Of a stretch of DNA of 64,000 nt, positions 1 through 10,149 are shown piece by piece (the first letter of the stretch is position 1; every line of letters begins with the position of its first letter). Origin of the DNA: Carposina sasakii (lineage: Eukaryota > Arthropoda > Insecta > Lepidoptera > Carposinidae); assembly GCA_014607495.2 (NCBI GenBank), contig CP053157.1:8308001-8372000 (forward strand), written 5' to 3'. A program made the translations under genes and the position numbers. Below the pieces are notes generated by a model. The model saw only the letters and a list, made by a program, of their open reading frames with translations, was not told the DNA's origin and made no database searches.

Positions 1-570
1 TTCGAAGTTGGGTTTCGCTTTTTGGAAATTTAATTATTTTAAAAGTAATAAATATAAATATAAATATATTAATGTAAATATGTACATAATATTTAAAAAA
101 CAGAATAAATGAAGGTATAAAGTAAAAAACCTGATGAATGATGTGGGCACATTTGTATGTTGCATATTATTATACTGTTGAATGCAGTGTTTTTATTACG
201 ACTTCTCTTGTATATTGTATTTTTTTCATCCTGGCTTTCATAGATATACCAAATATATATGTATTTTATCGCAATAACAAAAAAAACGCCAATTACGTAC
301 CATTGTCGACAGTTGACACTTTTGAAGTCATATTTAATCCGATCATAGTATAAACGTTCTAGATAAAGTCGAGGCTTCATAATTATGTAACACGTTGTAT
401 CGTACCTGTATAGTTAAATAGCAACAACAACTAGTAGTTTACCGGATTTAATTACCCTTTCATTGCGGGCTGAGGGTAAGCTGCCTACAACACGCAAGGG
501 GCCGACGTACGGCAGAATCTGTCGGAGTAGAGCGACTGTAATTACCTATATTGTGTCGATAGTGCAGCGT
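1..570. other. No gene recognised (window start)
   Basis: AT-rich DNA with no recognisable coding sequence. Short open frames around 93-380 occur on both strands over the same bases and show no family motif, so I read them as chance frames. The stretch 460-570 is more GC-rich but matches nothing I know. Confidence 0.6.
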
Positions 571-640
571 CACGAGATTGCTCAGTCCTGCCCGTGACAG
601 ACTCTAATGCGGGCCGCCAGGCAAGATCTCGCTCAAATAG
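571..640 (+). repeat. Dispersed repeat G, copy 1
   Basis: About 70 bp beginning near ACGAGATTGCTC and running through GCGGGCCGCC to CTCAAA. It is clearly related to 1421-1490: the same order of blocks, GAGATTGCTC, TGCCC.TGACAG, TAATG and GGCCGCC, appears in both. The GC-rich core stands out from the surrounding DNA. I do not recognise the family. Two copies within 1 kb suggest a dispersed or locally duplicated repeat. Confidence 0.55.
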
Positions 641-1420
641 GTAGGTATACCTTGAAAATGTGTTTTTGAAGTCAAGTTGTCACATGTTTTTTTTATAGGC
701 TTAAATATCTTATGACAAAATATTTCCAAGAATAATAATACTAAGATAAATAGTTTTGTAAATAATGTCAATAAGAACGAAGGATTAAAGACTTCGTATT
801 TACTTTAAGGCAAAGTTTTGGTGAATCGCTAAACTGTATAAGGCTCACTTAGATGTAATGGAATGTCATCAGCACCATACAATGAGGGCGTATCGAATGC
901 TTTCTCAAGTTCAAGGGTCTATTAACTTTAGTGAGTGTTCATAATGCATTTGATAATGCCTTTTGTGATTTTTTAATATTAGTAAAATATATTATTGAAT
1001 ACTTTTGCGATCTGCAATTAAAGCTGTAAACAGAACAAACGAGACATATCATCGCCTTATGTCACAATATTTTTGTGGTCGACACAATATGGTTTCTTTC
1101 GAAATTCACCTGTGGGTATGGCTTTTGTTTGCTTGATGCCATCAGGCCTCCGAGGGAATTCAATATTTGAGGACCGATGGAAGCCTAAAATTGAGACACA
1201 ACTTTACCACGAGTCATTTTTATTGGGTGCAAAAGCAAAAATCAATAAAAATCTAGCATGATTATCTCAACCAATTTCTCTAATATGCAAAAAAATTCTT
1301 GAGATCGTGTATTGAAATTAGCTATTAGTGTTTGATCAAGATGATTAATAAGTTTAATACAGTAGGTACACGAGAAGTTAGGTAACTGAGCTCTGGGATA
1401 TCTTGCTAATAGCATAATAT
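641..1420. other. No feature recognised
   Basis: AT-rich single-copy-looking sequence between the two copies of repeat G. A 62-codon frame at 1073-1261 has no recognisable motif. Confidence 0.5.
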
Positions 1421-1490
1421 TACGAGATTGCTCCATCGCTGCCCATGACAGCCTGTAATGTCGGCCGCCGGGTGATATTTTACTCAAACA
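1421..1490 (+). repeat. Dispersed repeat G, copy 2
   Basis: Second copy of the approximately 70-bp GC-rich repeat seen at 571-640, in the same orientation and moderately diverged. Confidence 0.55.
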
Positions 1491-2460
1491 TCTACATCGA
1501 GAAGATTTCTGCTAGAAAGTGGCGGAGATTTCAAAATTATTTACTGTAATAAAATTCAGATATCTCGACTAAAGCTTTGCGTTTTAATCACGGTAATCTA
1601 CTTATAAAGGTAGTTAATGGATTTATTAAGTGACCTTTGTTTGCTCATTTGAATGAAATATTTTTAGTCAGTCCATTTCAGTTCCAAGACCGAAACGGAT
1701 TTTTTTTGTGCAAAACATCTCAAATTCGAAACAAAACAACATATCGATACGTTCTGTTCGGTTACGTTCTCTGTTGAGATAGATGGTGCTATTATAGTTG
1801 TAACTATGTAATAAATTTTACTACATAACTTACTAACTAGTCTATGATCATCGATTGTGATTTCTCACATAAATAGCTTGGAATGCATTAAAAAAATGTG
1901 AAGAATGCTTAGAAAACTGCGCCAATGTACTCGTACCTCCCTATTATACCCCCTTAAGCAAAATTACAAAACACATGTAAAATAAGGGTGATTCGCAAAA
2001 AACATGTCTAAATTGATCTATTCATCCCACTAATAGAAACCTACATACAGATAATGTATCTAATACAATATGAATATATTATTCTATTCCGACCAGTATC
2101 CCCGGGTTGTTCTATAATTATCGTCTACCTACGTCAAGATATCGGACGTCTCTCAAATGCTAAAGCAGGTTAGAGTTTTGACAGTTCATTTCCTTTAAGG
2201 CCCCAATTTCCTTTGTATCGCGAATGTAAAGGTAAATGAGGCCTACATAATGCCTGCGAGGAATCAGAATTACTCTGAACTACTTAAGAGGTATTTGGAC
2301 GGTAAATAACAATGTATCTACATTATAAAATCATAATATATTAGGTTGATTAATGGTATCTCGTTACAGCTTGTGTGCTTGATCTATAAAATTTTAAGCG
2401 CACTTTAAATGAAAGTAATAAAAAAAACTAAATAAAACATCTAAGTATTGTTACTGCAGC
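1491..2460. other. No feature recognised
   Basis: AT-rich DNA without coding or repeat signatures that I can support. Confidence 0.5.
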
Positions 2461-2461
2461 A

Positions 2462-2560
2462 AGTCTGTGTATCTGTAGCTTGTAGAACTGCTACGTGTCT
2501 ATAGTTCGTAGATCCTGCTACGAGTCTATAGTTCGTAGCATGTGCTACGAATATAAGTAC
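2462..2560 (+). repeat. Short tandem repeat, about 30-bp unit
   Basis: Roughly three diverged units built on TCTATAGTTCGTAG followed by CTGCTACG. The first unit reads TCTGTAGCTTGTAG. Units contain partial dyads (CTACGA and TCGTAG), so the array could fold. It is followed immediately by TATATAAGC. Confidence 0.6.
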
Positions 2561-3443
2561 ACTATATAAGCTGCGTCTGCGCGTCTTCCAATCGACGGCT
2601 ACCGAAACCCAGAAAAATTCTCATCCATAAACTCGTTGATATACGAAAATACACATTTTATACAAATGAATTCAAATCGCAATTAAGAGTTAAGCTTTTA
2701 AATACATCAGAGTCGCGTTGATGAATGTACCAGCTCGTCACAGCATTGACAACGCATTCCTGCGGGAATGACGGCTTCAATCAATAATCCAGCCTCGTTA
2801 TCATGCCGTGACGTGTCCCAGACTCGACCTCCCGGGAGTCTCGGGGGATCCTCCACTCGTTGCTCCTCAAATATTCAATCGTGAGCCGAAATATTGTATT
2901 TCGAAAAATTATACTGTTATTATTGTGTGAATCTGCATTATGCTGTCGTTATGTGTTAGGATTGTTGTTGTATGTAAAGAATATGATGCAATATTATGTT
3001 ACTTTATGTATTATAAAATGTGTTTTTTTGTGAAATTGTTTTGATACTCTAGATGCAATTATTGAAGTGCTTTTTACTCTAAGACAAAGGTTTAACTTAT
3101 ACGGTGCTTCTAATAAACCATGCGTAAAGTTACACTTTTGACAGCAACATGTATTGAACATCTGTTAAATTAAACAGTGAATAGCTCAAGGTTTTTTTTA
3201 TTAGTAAGGCCCATAGAGTTCGGAAATATACATCGAAAACTTGTCGTGCATTGTATAGGCAGGTATCTAGAATTTTGCTTGTTATTCTGATCTCAGAATT
3301 ATGAGGTAATTTGAAAATTTTTAAACAATATGATATCGTTCTCGGGCATTATCATCTTCCTAACTTTAGCCCATTATTTGTAAGGTCGACGTATTAAACA
3401 GTATAATTATTTACTATAAGTATTCTGTGACCATCTGATGCAA
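2561..3443. other. Non-coding stretch with a GC-rich island at about 2700-2875
   Basis: No gene recognised. The segment 2715-2870 is strikingly GC-rich for this window and contains TCCCGGGA. It has only very short open frames, for example an ATG at 2721 that closes within 20 codons. It matches none of the repeat families seen here, so it is a candidate conserved non-coding element. 2900-3443 is plain AT-rich DNA. Confidence 0.4.
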
Positions 3444-3636
3444 GGATTCACTAGAATACATCAGCTGTATGCCTGTATCTCCTTCTGTGCTTATCGTAAG
3501 AGTCGATTCAGGAACATAGTAGCATTCTCTCAGGTGGTGAGCAGGCTATTTGTCACCGATGCTAAATGTGTCTGTAGGATTTCCCATATGATCTCGCAGT
3601 TCTGGATAACCTGATTCATAGCTGTGCGATTATGTT
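3444..3636 (-). repeat. Dispersed repeat E, copy 1
   Basis: Reverse-strand copy of an approximately 200-bp repeat present at least five times in the window (also 19336, 20690, 37455 and 38108). Shared blocks in the sense direction are GGCTGTGTTCCC near the start, then TCGACTCTTACGA and ACAGCTGATGTATTCTAGTG at the end. It carries no coding sequence and no RNA polymerase III boxes that I can see. The family resembles widespread lepidopteran non-coding repeats, but I cannot name it. Confidence 0.6.
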
Positions 3637-3889
3637 TATATGTATGTACGAGTAGTACTTAATAAGTATTCTGTGACAGAAGTTAACCTTGCCTTGCCTT
3701 GTGACTGCAACTAGTGGTCGCATGATACTCGATCGGTAACTTCAATTTAATCCTATCAGTAGTTTTCCAACTATTACCTGAGAACATAGCTTTATTCGAT
3801 ACCATGTAGTTGATATACCGATTTATCGACATTTAGCCTGCCAATATACGATAAATATAGCCGCCATGTTGAATTTTGTATAGAGACGA

Positions 3890-3932
3890 TACGATATCGT
3901 ACGATACAATATCGTACGATACGATATCCACG
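3890..3932. repeat. Palindromic short tandem repeat
   Basis: About 2.7 copies of a 15-bp unit, ACGATACGATATCGT. Each unit holds the perfect palindrome ACGATATCGT, so the array is self-complementary. Flanks are AT-rich and unrelated. Confidence 0.7.
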
Positions 3933-3964
3933 ATGCGTGGTCATGCTAGGGAGGTAGATATTAT

Positions 3965-4885
3965 TCGATGAATATAATGCAAAATTTAATTCTCATGATG
4001 ATATCCTTCATGTCGTGTTCGTCGACGGCGACACCTAGTCAGTTCCTGGCGTGTGCACGGATATGGTTCGCGAAACCGAACTTGGTTTTGATAGTGCGGC
4101 TACATATGTTGCATTGTAACTACCCGTGTGCCCGCTTACGTCGTAGGTGTAATTATAAGTAATTTTGGCTCGAGTTTTTCGGGCATAGCGCCTAGCGTCG
4201 AGTTCCTCGAGATGGGCCTCTTCAAACCTTTTAGTGCCTGTTTCGATTGCTCTACGTCATTCTGGTCTCATCAAAGCGTCTCTCTCCCACGTATTATGCG
4301 ACAAGCCATAGGTTGTTAGTTATCGTTTTAAAAATCCTTGTATCGGAGATATTGTCCACCGGGCTTACGTTTTCCACAGGACAACTCTGAGTAGAAAACG
4401 GATTTAGGCAATCGTGAGGCATCTGCGTACAAGATATCCACACCATCTTAACTGTCCCCTTACAAGAAGGCACTCCATGCCGGAAATATGAGCACGACGT
4501 AGAACCTCTGAGTTCGGGACACGATCCTGCCATTTAATCCGTAATATGGCTCGTAGACATCTTAGGTGAAAAGTGTCCTAACGCCTAATACATATCTGCT
4601 TTGTATAGCAAAATTTGTAGTATGATTGCTTTATATACAGACATTTTAATTTGAAGATAGAGGTCGTGAGGTTTCCAAAGCTTCTGGTTAAACTTACCAA
4701 AGGCAGCAGCAGCACCAGCTATTCTGGCAGCAATTTCGGTCTCAAGCCTGTTATCGTCGCGTACGTTCCGAGGTACCGGAACGATCTCACCTCTTCTAGC
4801 AGCTTCCCACCTAAAAGAATTGCAGTGTCGGGTGCAGATGTTAATTCTCACATTAAAGATCATAAAGATACGCACACTGTACTAA
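3965..4885 (-). pseudogene. Decayed LINE: reverse-transcriptase C-terminus and zinc-finger-like tail
   Basis: Read on the minus strand from 4875 downward, the translation resembles the C-terminal part of a non-LTR retrotransposon polymerase. First comes a segment with AAAFGKFNQKLWKPHDL and KMSVYKAIILQILLY (about 4600-4740). Then, in another frame, LRAILRIKWQDRVPNSEVL and QLRWCGYLVR appear (about 4420-4545). Finally there is a basic tail with RYARKTRAK and a Cys/His-like segment ending KFGFANHIRAHARN (about 3990-4200). Stops and frame changes separate the pieces, so this is an old non-functional copy. The 5' part is missing; upstream of about 4890 a foldback element begins. The RWQD..PD.EVL..RW.GH pattern is familiar from LINE polymerases, but I do not assign a clade. 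Confidence 0.7.
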
Positions 4886-4931
4886 CATGAAACCCACGTA
4901 AGCTTTTAGGCGTTACTTATACATATATATA

Positions 4932-5473
4932 TACAGAGTGATTTTTGGTCGTCAACGTTCCCGAAAACTACAGAATTTCCTCATCATCACGATCATTTTT
5001 CTCCATGGAAGCATACCTGGGAAGTGTTTGGTTTCCAAAATATTAGGGTCCAAAATTGAATAGACTAAACACTGGACACTATAAATTTCGCCCGATCAAG
5101 TAATAAAATTATTTTTTTCCAAAAAAATTACATCGTTGCCCCACTGTTTTTTTGTTGCCACCCTTAACGAATGGGTACGTACTCTATACATCAAATAAAG
5201 TAAGTTTATGCCAAAAAAAACGCTGGGAATTTTTTTATTTTATTACTTGATCGGGCGAAATTTATAGTGTCTAGTGTTTATGTTAGTTTTTTTTATAGAC
5301 AGATATTTATTATTTCTCGTGAAAAAATCTTTCTACGCGCATCTATGTGCATTTATGCAGAAAAACGCAGTCTATTTACTCAACTTTGGACCCTAATATT
5401 TTGGAAACCAGACACTGATGATGAGGAGAGTCCGTAGTTTTCGGGAACGTTGACGACCAAAAATCAGCCCGTA
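4932..5473. mobile_element. Foldback MITE, family A, copy 1
   Basis: A non-coding element whose two halves are largely reverse complements. The left end TACAGAGTGATTTTTGGTCG matches the inverted right end, which reads TACGGGCTGATTTTTGGTCG. Complementarity continues inward for about 58 bp. It resumes around the blocks GGTTTCCAAAATATTAGGG and TATAAATTTCGCCCGATC, each found inverted in the right half. The right arm has lost a segment, near 5415, that is kept in the copy at 21620. It sits in TA-rich DNA, consistent with a TA or TATA target, though flanking TA repeats obscure the duplication. No transposase is encoded. Confidence 0.8.
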
Positions 5474-5545
5474 TATGACTTATATTTATATCCAGCCTTA
5501 TCCAATGCCTATTTTTGTTTATACTATGAGCAAATCATATCAATA

Positions 5546-5812
5546 ATAGCCGATTGGTGGTAGTAGTAGTAGTGATCCTGCCTGTGATGCCATAGGTCCT
5601 GGGTTCGAATGCTGGTAGGTGGAAAAAATTATATGATGAATATCGATGTGTGATTCTGTTTTTGGATTGATGTTTCTATACTTATCTATGTAGTATTTAT
5701 ATACTATTGCTTAATACCCATGACACAAGACTTTAGGGATCTGAGTGTGGAACCAGATTACTGTGTTGTTAAGTGTGTGAATATTTATTTTATATATTAC
5801 ATCATACCTACC
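5546..5812 (+). mobile_element. tRNA-derived SINE, family S, copy 1 (diverged)
   Basis: A tRNA-like head (about 5548-5620) has an A-box region around GATTGGTGGTAG and a B-box-like GGGTTCGAATGC. It is followed by a body ending in TTAAGTGTGTGAATATTTAT. The same head and body recur at 24762 and 36408. A (TAG)n expansion lies inside the A-box region, and the B box differs from consensus, so polymerase III transcription is doubtful. No coding capacity. Confidence 0.8.
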
Positions 5813-6162
5813 TATATATTTATTCGAACCCAGCACTACTCATAAAAATCTAAGTTCTATCTTAGCGCAGCAAAATCATAAGAGAAACTAAATAGAGCTT
5901 TGTATTATTTTATCCGTTGTTACTGCGGTCCGCAGTTTCAGCCGAGTGCAGGTGCCAAGCCCTCAATACCCGCAACTGATTGCGCCTTCGTTATTTCCTA
6001 GCAGAATTCCGAAGGAAATTTTAAATAAACTTGAGATTTTCACTGCCATTCTACGTTTTAACTACAGAAATGATAAAGGTCTTAATTTTTTGAGGACATG
6101 TTTTTTGATGGGTTTTGATGGGTTCTAAGTTCTATTGGGAATATGTGTTCTACTAGGACTAA
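5813..6162. other. No feature recognised
   Basis: AT-rich DNA between a SINE and a foldback element. A 60-codon frame at 5946-6128 has no recognisable motif. Confidence 0.5.
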
Positions 6163-6422
6163 TATACAGGGTGTTTTTTCTTTGCCACCGTTTACGAAGG
6201 GTACGTAGGTACTCTATACATCAAATAAAGTAAGTTTATGCAAAAAAAAATGCTGGGAAACGATTTTAATTTTCGTTAAAAATGTTTGTTACACGCGTCT
6301 ACGTGCATTTATGCAAAAAAAACACAATCTAATAACTAAACTTTGGACCTTAACAAAAATGTTCGTGATGATGAGAATCTGTAGTATTCGGAAACGTTAA
6401 CGACCAAAAAACAGCCTCTATA
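6163..6422. mobile_element. Foldback MITE, family A, copy 2 (right-half type)
   Basis: Begins TATACAGGGTG. It shares with the 4932-5473 element the internal blocks CTCTATACATCAAATAAAGT and ATGCTGGGAA, the GCGTCTACGTGCATTTATGC segment, and the terminal TTCGGAAACGTTAACGACC. The left arm is missing or replaced, so this is an internal deletion derivative. No coding capacity. Confidence 0.75.
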
Positions 6423-7440
6423 CTGATGAAATAATGCACCGTAATAAATAATAATATAAACTGCTACAGCATTGAGCTACTCGTATTTAAAATGTCGAGA
6501 AAGAAACTAAAGTTTAAAAAAGTTTAGTGCAAACGTCTGTTTAAATACCTATATATCTAGTTAAGTTCCATTTCTGGAAAAAAGTAGAGATTTCGCAGAG
6601 CACTAAACACTTGCCGGCTATCTCTATTTATTCTAATCCCTACAAAATAGGGCAGTTTGACTACAAATGTGTTATTTATTCATTATCGCCTCGACCGAAC
6701 AGCATCAGATACTCAAACCATGAAGGAAGAATAAAGAGGAGATACGCAATTCAGTGTACGTGCACCTACGACCACCGATGTGAAGTGCATTATGTATGAA
6801 CCATACATGTACACTAGGCTGTGTTCCCGAAAGGTTTACATATCGGGGACAGATGATGCTATAGTATCACATTTTGCTAGGGTATGATAATATGGCAAAG
6901 TATCTGTTACTTTATAATAGTCTCTAAATGTGGAGACTTTTAAGTGGTGAATAGTTGCATATGTTGTAATAATCTTAGTTATTGTCAACCGTTTGTTTCT
7001 CGAATGAAATAAAATAAATGTAAATCTAGAATTGGCACACAATCATGCCACCTAATTTTTTAACATAGACAAAAAATCTATCATAAGTGCTATTTTTGGA
7101 TTTGCGCATTTGCTGTAAGTGTGCCTAGTATTTGCTTGCTAGCCAGCTCTATTGTGTACTTCCTCCATAATCGTACCTCTATAAAGTCATGGCTATGAAC
7201 GAGAAACAAATTGATTAATATTGTCACAATTTAATCGATTTGCGATGCTGCTCGATTTGTGATTCAATTTGCAGTCTTCACCTGTTCTACTCGTACTAAA
7301 ATGAAAATGAAATTATTGTTTACGCATTAGTGAATCGTTTCATGATTCCGCCTCAATAGTCCGAGTCAATAAATATTAATTCATATGAATATTAGTTATC
7401 TCAATCTCAACTATACCCTCAAAAAGTCTGAAGTTGCACC
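6423..7440. other. No gene recognised
   Basis: AT-rich DNA. A short stretch at 6824-6860 (GGCTGTGTTCCCGAAAGG) resembles the start of repeat E and may be a fragment of it. Open frames at 6611-6799 and 6836-7042 look random. Confidence 0.5.
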
Positions 7441-7522
7441 ATGTGGTTCTATCGGCCCTTGGTGCTCTGCCTACCCCGTAAGGCGTGATAAAGGCGTAGT
7501 TATATGTATGTAGGTATGTCAT
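7441..7522 (+). repeat. Retroelement 3' tail (TGCCTACCCCGTAAGG type)
   Basis: Contains TTGGTGCTCTGCCTACCCCG, then GTGATAAAGGCG, ending in a TATGTATGTA-like simple tail. This pattern recurs across lepidopteran genomes as the 3' end of a retroposed element. A related GGGATAAAGGCGTGATTATA block is inserted at about 55057. The parent element is not present here. Confidence 0.5.
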
Positions 7523-7945
7523 ATTAGTCCAATTTTGTCCATTGATAAGGTCAAATACGTAATTTCATCTTGACAAAGTTTTATGTTCAAAGAGTTGAAA
7601 ATATGCAATATTTCCTAGCTTTCATTTCAGTTTTAAATCAGTTGTTTTTAAATGCACTATAAAACTATGTCTAAGATTTCTTTTCCATTAGTGATATGCT
7701 ATGCTACGTTGATAAAAATAATAATAATAAGTAAATGAATTTGATTAGTCAATATTGATCGCATCCATAACAACGTAGCCTAGTGGAAAGGCAGCCTAAA
7801 GTTAGACACTTATCAAATAAAATATTTGACATCAAAATGTATGGAATATCTGTATAGCTTAAACAAGTAGGTACATACCATGTTTTAAATATTCTTGTAG
7901 AAAGGCCACAGCTATGTAATTACTTTCTCAAGTAACCAGGTTAGC
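7523..7945. other. No feature recognised
   Basis: AT-rich DNA without supported features. Confidence 0.5.
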
Positions 7946-8032
7946 TGTTAGAGAATGCCTCGCAAGGCATTAAGCTTGCCCTTGTACAAAACGTTTTTTG
8001 TAGTACAAGAAAGAATTTTATCTATCTATCAA
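7946..8032 (+). repeat. LINE 3' tail fragment (AAGCTTGCCCTTGTAC type)
   Basis: Contains CGCAAGGCATTAAGCTTGCC and CTTGTACAAAACG, then a (TATC)n-like end. It is related to 25655-25740 (AGATAAGCTTGCCATTGTAC). Such sequences are typical 3' untranslated ends of lepidopteran LINEs. Only the tail is present, consistent with strong 5' truncation. Confidence 0.5.
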
Positions 8033-8489
8033 TGTAGGTTTTGAGGTCATTATCAGAGATGGTAAAATGCCTAGCCTTTTTGTAATTCGACAGATACCTA
8101 CATGTTATTCTATATTTCAGAATAGTAATGTTCTTTAATTTAGTTTCTAAATAAATAGGTACGAGTGTTAGATTGGATTAGTCCGTGCTACAAATTGGTG
8201 AGTAAGCAGCTTCTGTTGCCGGATCCTATCGCAAATGTTACGAGACGAGTAATTTGTAATCTGCTGTATCCTGCGAAATCGTAAGAGCCATATAGAATAC
8301 TACGTAATTACCTTATATTATATATAATTGTACATATTGAAATTTTAAAATAATATGAAAAAATACTCGCATTATACACAAACTAGTATTTATGTAATCT
8401 ATTATAGATAAAATATAATATAGATAAGAATGATCAATTGAAAGTTTTAAAGTTCATCGCTGGTTTTTCTTCGTTTTTACTAATCAATA
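8033..8489. other. No feature recognised
   Basis: AT-rich DNA without supported features. Confidence 0.5.
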
Positions 8490-8572
8490 TATAAACTTTT
8501 ATATTATTAATAAAGAAATGAAAAATATTTTCACCCGAATGAGATTTGAACTCACGACCTCTCGCAAACCGT
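8490..8572 (-). mobile_element. tRNA-like repeat D, fragment
   Basis: Minus-strand fragment of the tRNA-like repeat found complete at 29774, 53932, 55033 and 56238. It keeps the T-arm/B-box region (GTGAGTTCAAATCTCA in the sense direction) and the TTTCTTTATTAATAAT tail. The D-arm half is absent; the break abuts the (TAAAA)n end of the neighbouring LINE at 8573, suggesting that the LINE inserted here. Confidence 0.65.
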
Positions 8573-10149
8573 TATAAATAAATAAAATAAAATAAAATAA
8601 AAACTATTTATTTCAGACAGAGTCCATAATTGAGTTAGTAGGTATGCGAGAAAACTTAAGTGACTAGGTTAGTAAACATAAGAATAATAATAATAATAGA
8701 TTAATTCAAGTATTTGCCCGGTACTGCCCTACCACATGCATATGAGTATGCGTCCAGTGTGTCAATATCGGGCAGTCCGGCTTTTCACTTATTATTCTTA
8801 GAATAATGTTGGTACTCCCGCGTACTCTCCGCAATAGCGAGGCGGTGCGCTTGCGAATCACTGTATGAAACCCGTCGGTGTGCGCTTGCGCAAACATTCC
8901 GGAGGCGCTGCAGTGACGCCGGAGCCCCAACATCATTCTAAGACCATTATTATATTGTATTCGGAGAGCATTTAAAGGCCCTCTGGGTATAGTTGACCCA
9001 CAAATTGCATGTGTATAAAGACTGACAGTAAGCCCTAAAAAGAGTTAGTTTGACCTCCGTACTGTACTTTGCAAATCTGCGAGCCAACATATTACAGCGA
9101 ACTGCCAACGCCCTCCTTTCCCTTTCGATATCATTGTCATCCTTCAAATCCTCAGTAACGATATGACCAAGGTATTTGAAAGATGAGCTTTACGGGCGGT
9201 ACATACGTTATCTTACGATTCCCAGCTCTAAAAATCATCATCTCACTCTTATTAACATTATATAGGAGGCCGTGTGAGACTGCATATCTTTCACATAATA
9301 TGATCAGCCGTCTGAGTGCAGCAATCGATGAACTCAGCAGCACCATGTCGTCGGCATAACTAATGCTGTTCTACAGTGCCCATCAATAGAACAGCCGACA
9401 CCGGTATCGCTGAGCCCAGCGATTAGCTGATTTATATACAGATTGAAAAGCGATGGCGAAGTCAGACCACCTTGTCTCACCCCGCATTCCAAGCCATATG
9501 CCTCAGAGAACTGATCAAGCCATTTGACCTGATTTGTCTGATGCCCATACCAGTACTTGAAGATATTGATAAATTCACCTGGTACACCAGATTCTATGAG
9601 ATTAGCCCACAAAATATCATACCTAACCAAGTCAAATGCCTTAGAGAGGTCAAGAAACGCAGCATAGACAGCTGTACCCCTATCCGTATAATATCTGACT
9701 GTATGCTTGAGGGACAGTATAGCACACTCCGTTGATAAACGGGGCCTAAACCCAAATTGAGCATCATGCAGGACCAGAACACGCTTAAGCTGCCGCTCAA
9801 GCAGACAATCAAGTATCTTGGATGCAGTTGTAGCCAATGTGATCGGTCTATAGTTACTTTTGTCCCCTATGTTTCCTGTCTTGTTCTTAACTATAGGAAT
9901 TACGATAGCTTTCATAAACTCCGCAGGCAAGTATGAGTGCCTAATACAAAAGGTGAAGAGCAGAGCCAACAGTCTTGGCACGTGCGGTCCAGCATACAAA
10001 AAATGTTCGATACTGAGGCCATCGTGCCCTGGTGACTTACCCCTAGTTATTCCTTTAATTAGTGTCTCAATTTCCCTGGCGGTAATTATTTTTGGCACCT
10101 CGGACACGATCGCCCCAACACTCGCCGTCTGATTCTGCCTATATATCAT
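8573..10149 (-). pseudogene. 5'-truncated LINE reverse transcriptase, frameshifted
   Basis: On the minus strand a 271-codon frame (10149-9334) carries reverse-transcriptase motifs in order: SPGHDGLSIEHF, NYRPITLATTASKILD, QFGFRPRLSTECA, the catalytic-aspartate block FLDLSKAFD and GVRQGGLTSPSLFNLYIN. The frame breaks just before the YADD motif. YADDMVLLSSS and what follows (SHGLLYNVNKSEMMIF) lie in another frame at about 9360-9152. Two further pieces in shifted frames, KDDNDIERERRALAVRCNML (9147-8950) and the segment with MMLGLRRHCSASGMF (8936-8706), complete the C-terminal region. The endonuclease part and ORF1 are missing, so the copy is 5'-truncated at about 10149. The 3' end is a TTTTATTTTATTTT-type simple tail at 8575-8605. 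It looks like a Jockey/CR1-group element and is not functional. Confidence 0.88.

Noticed and set aside
8577..8605. Stand-alone (TAAAA)n microsatellite
   Set aside because: Its position makes it the simple-repeat 3' tail of the adjacent minus-strand LINE.
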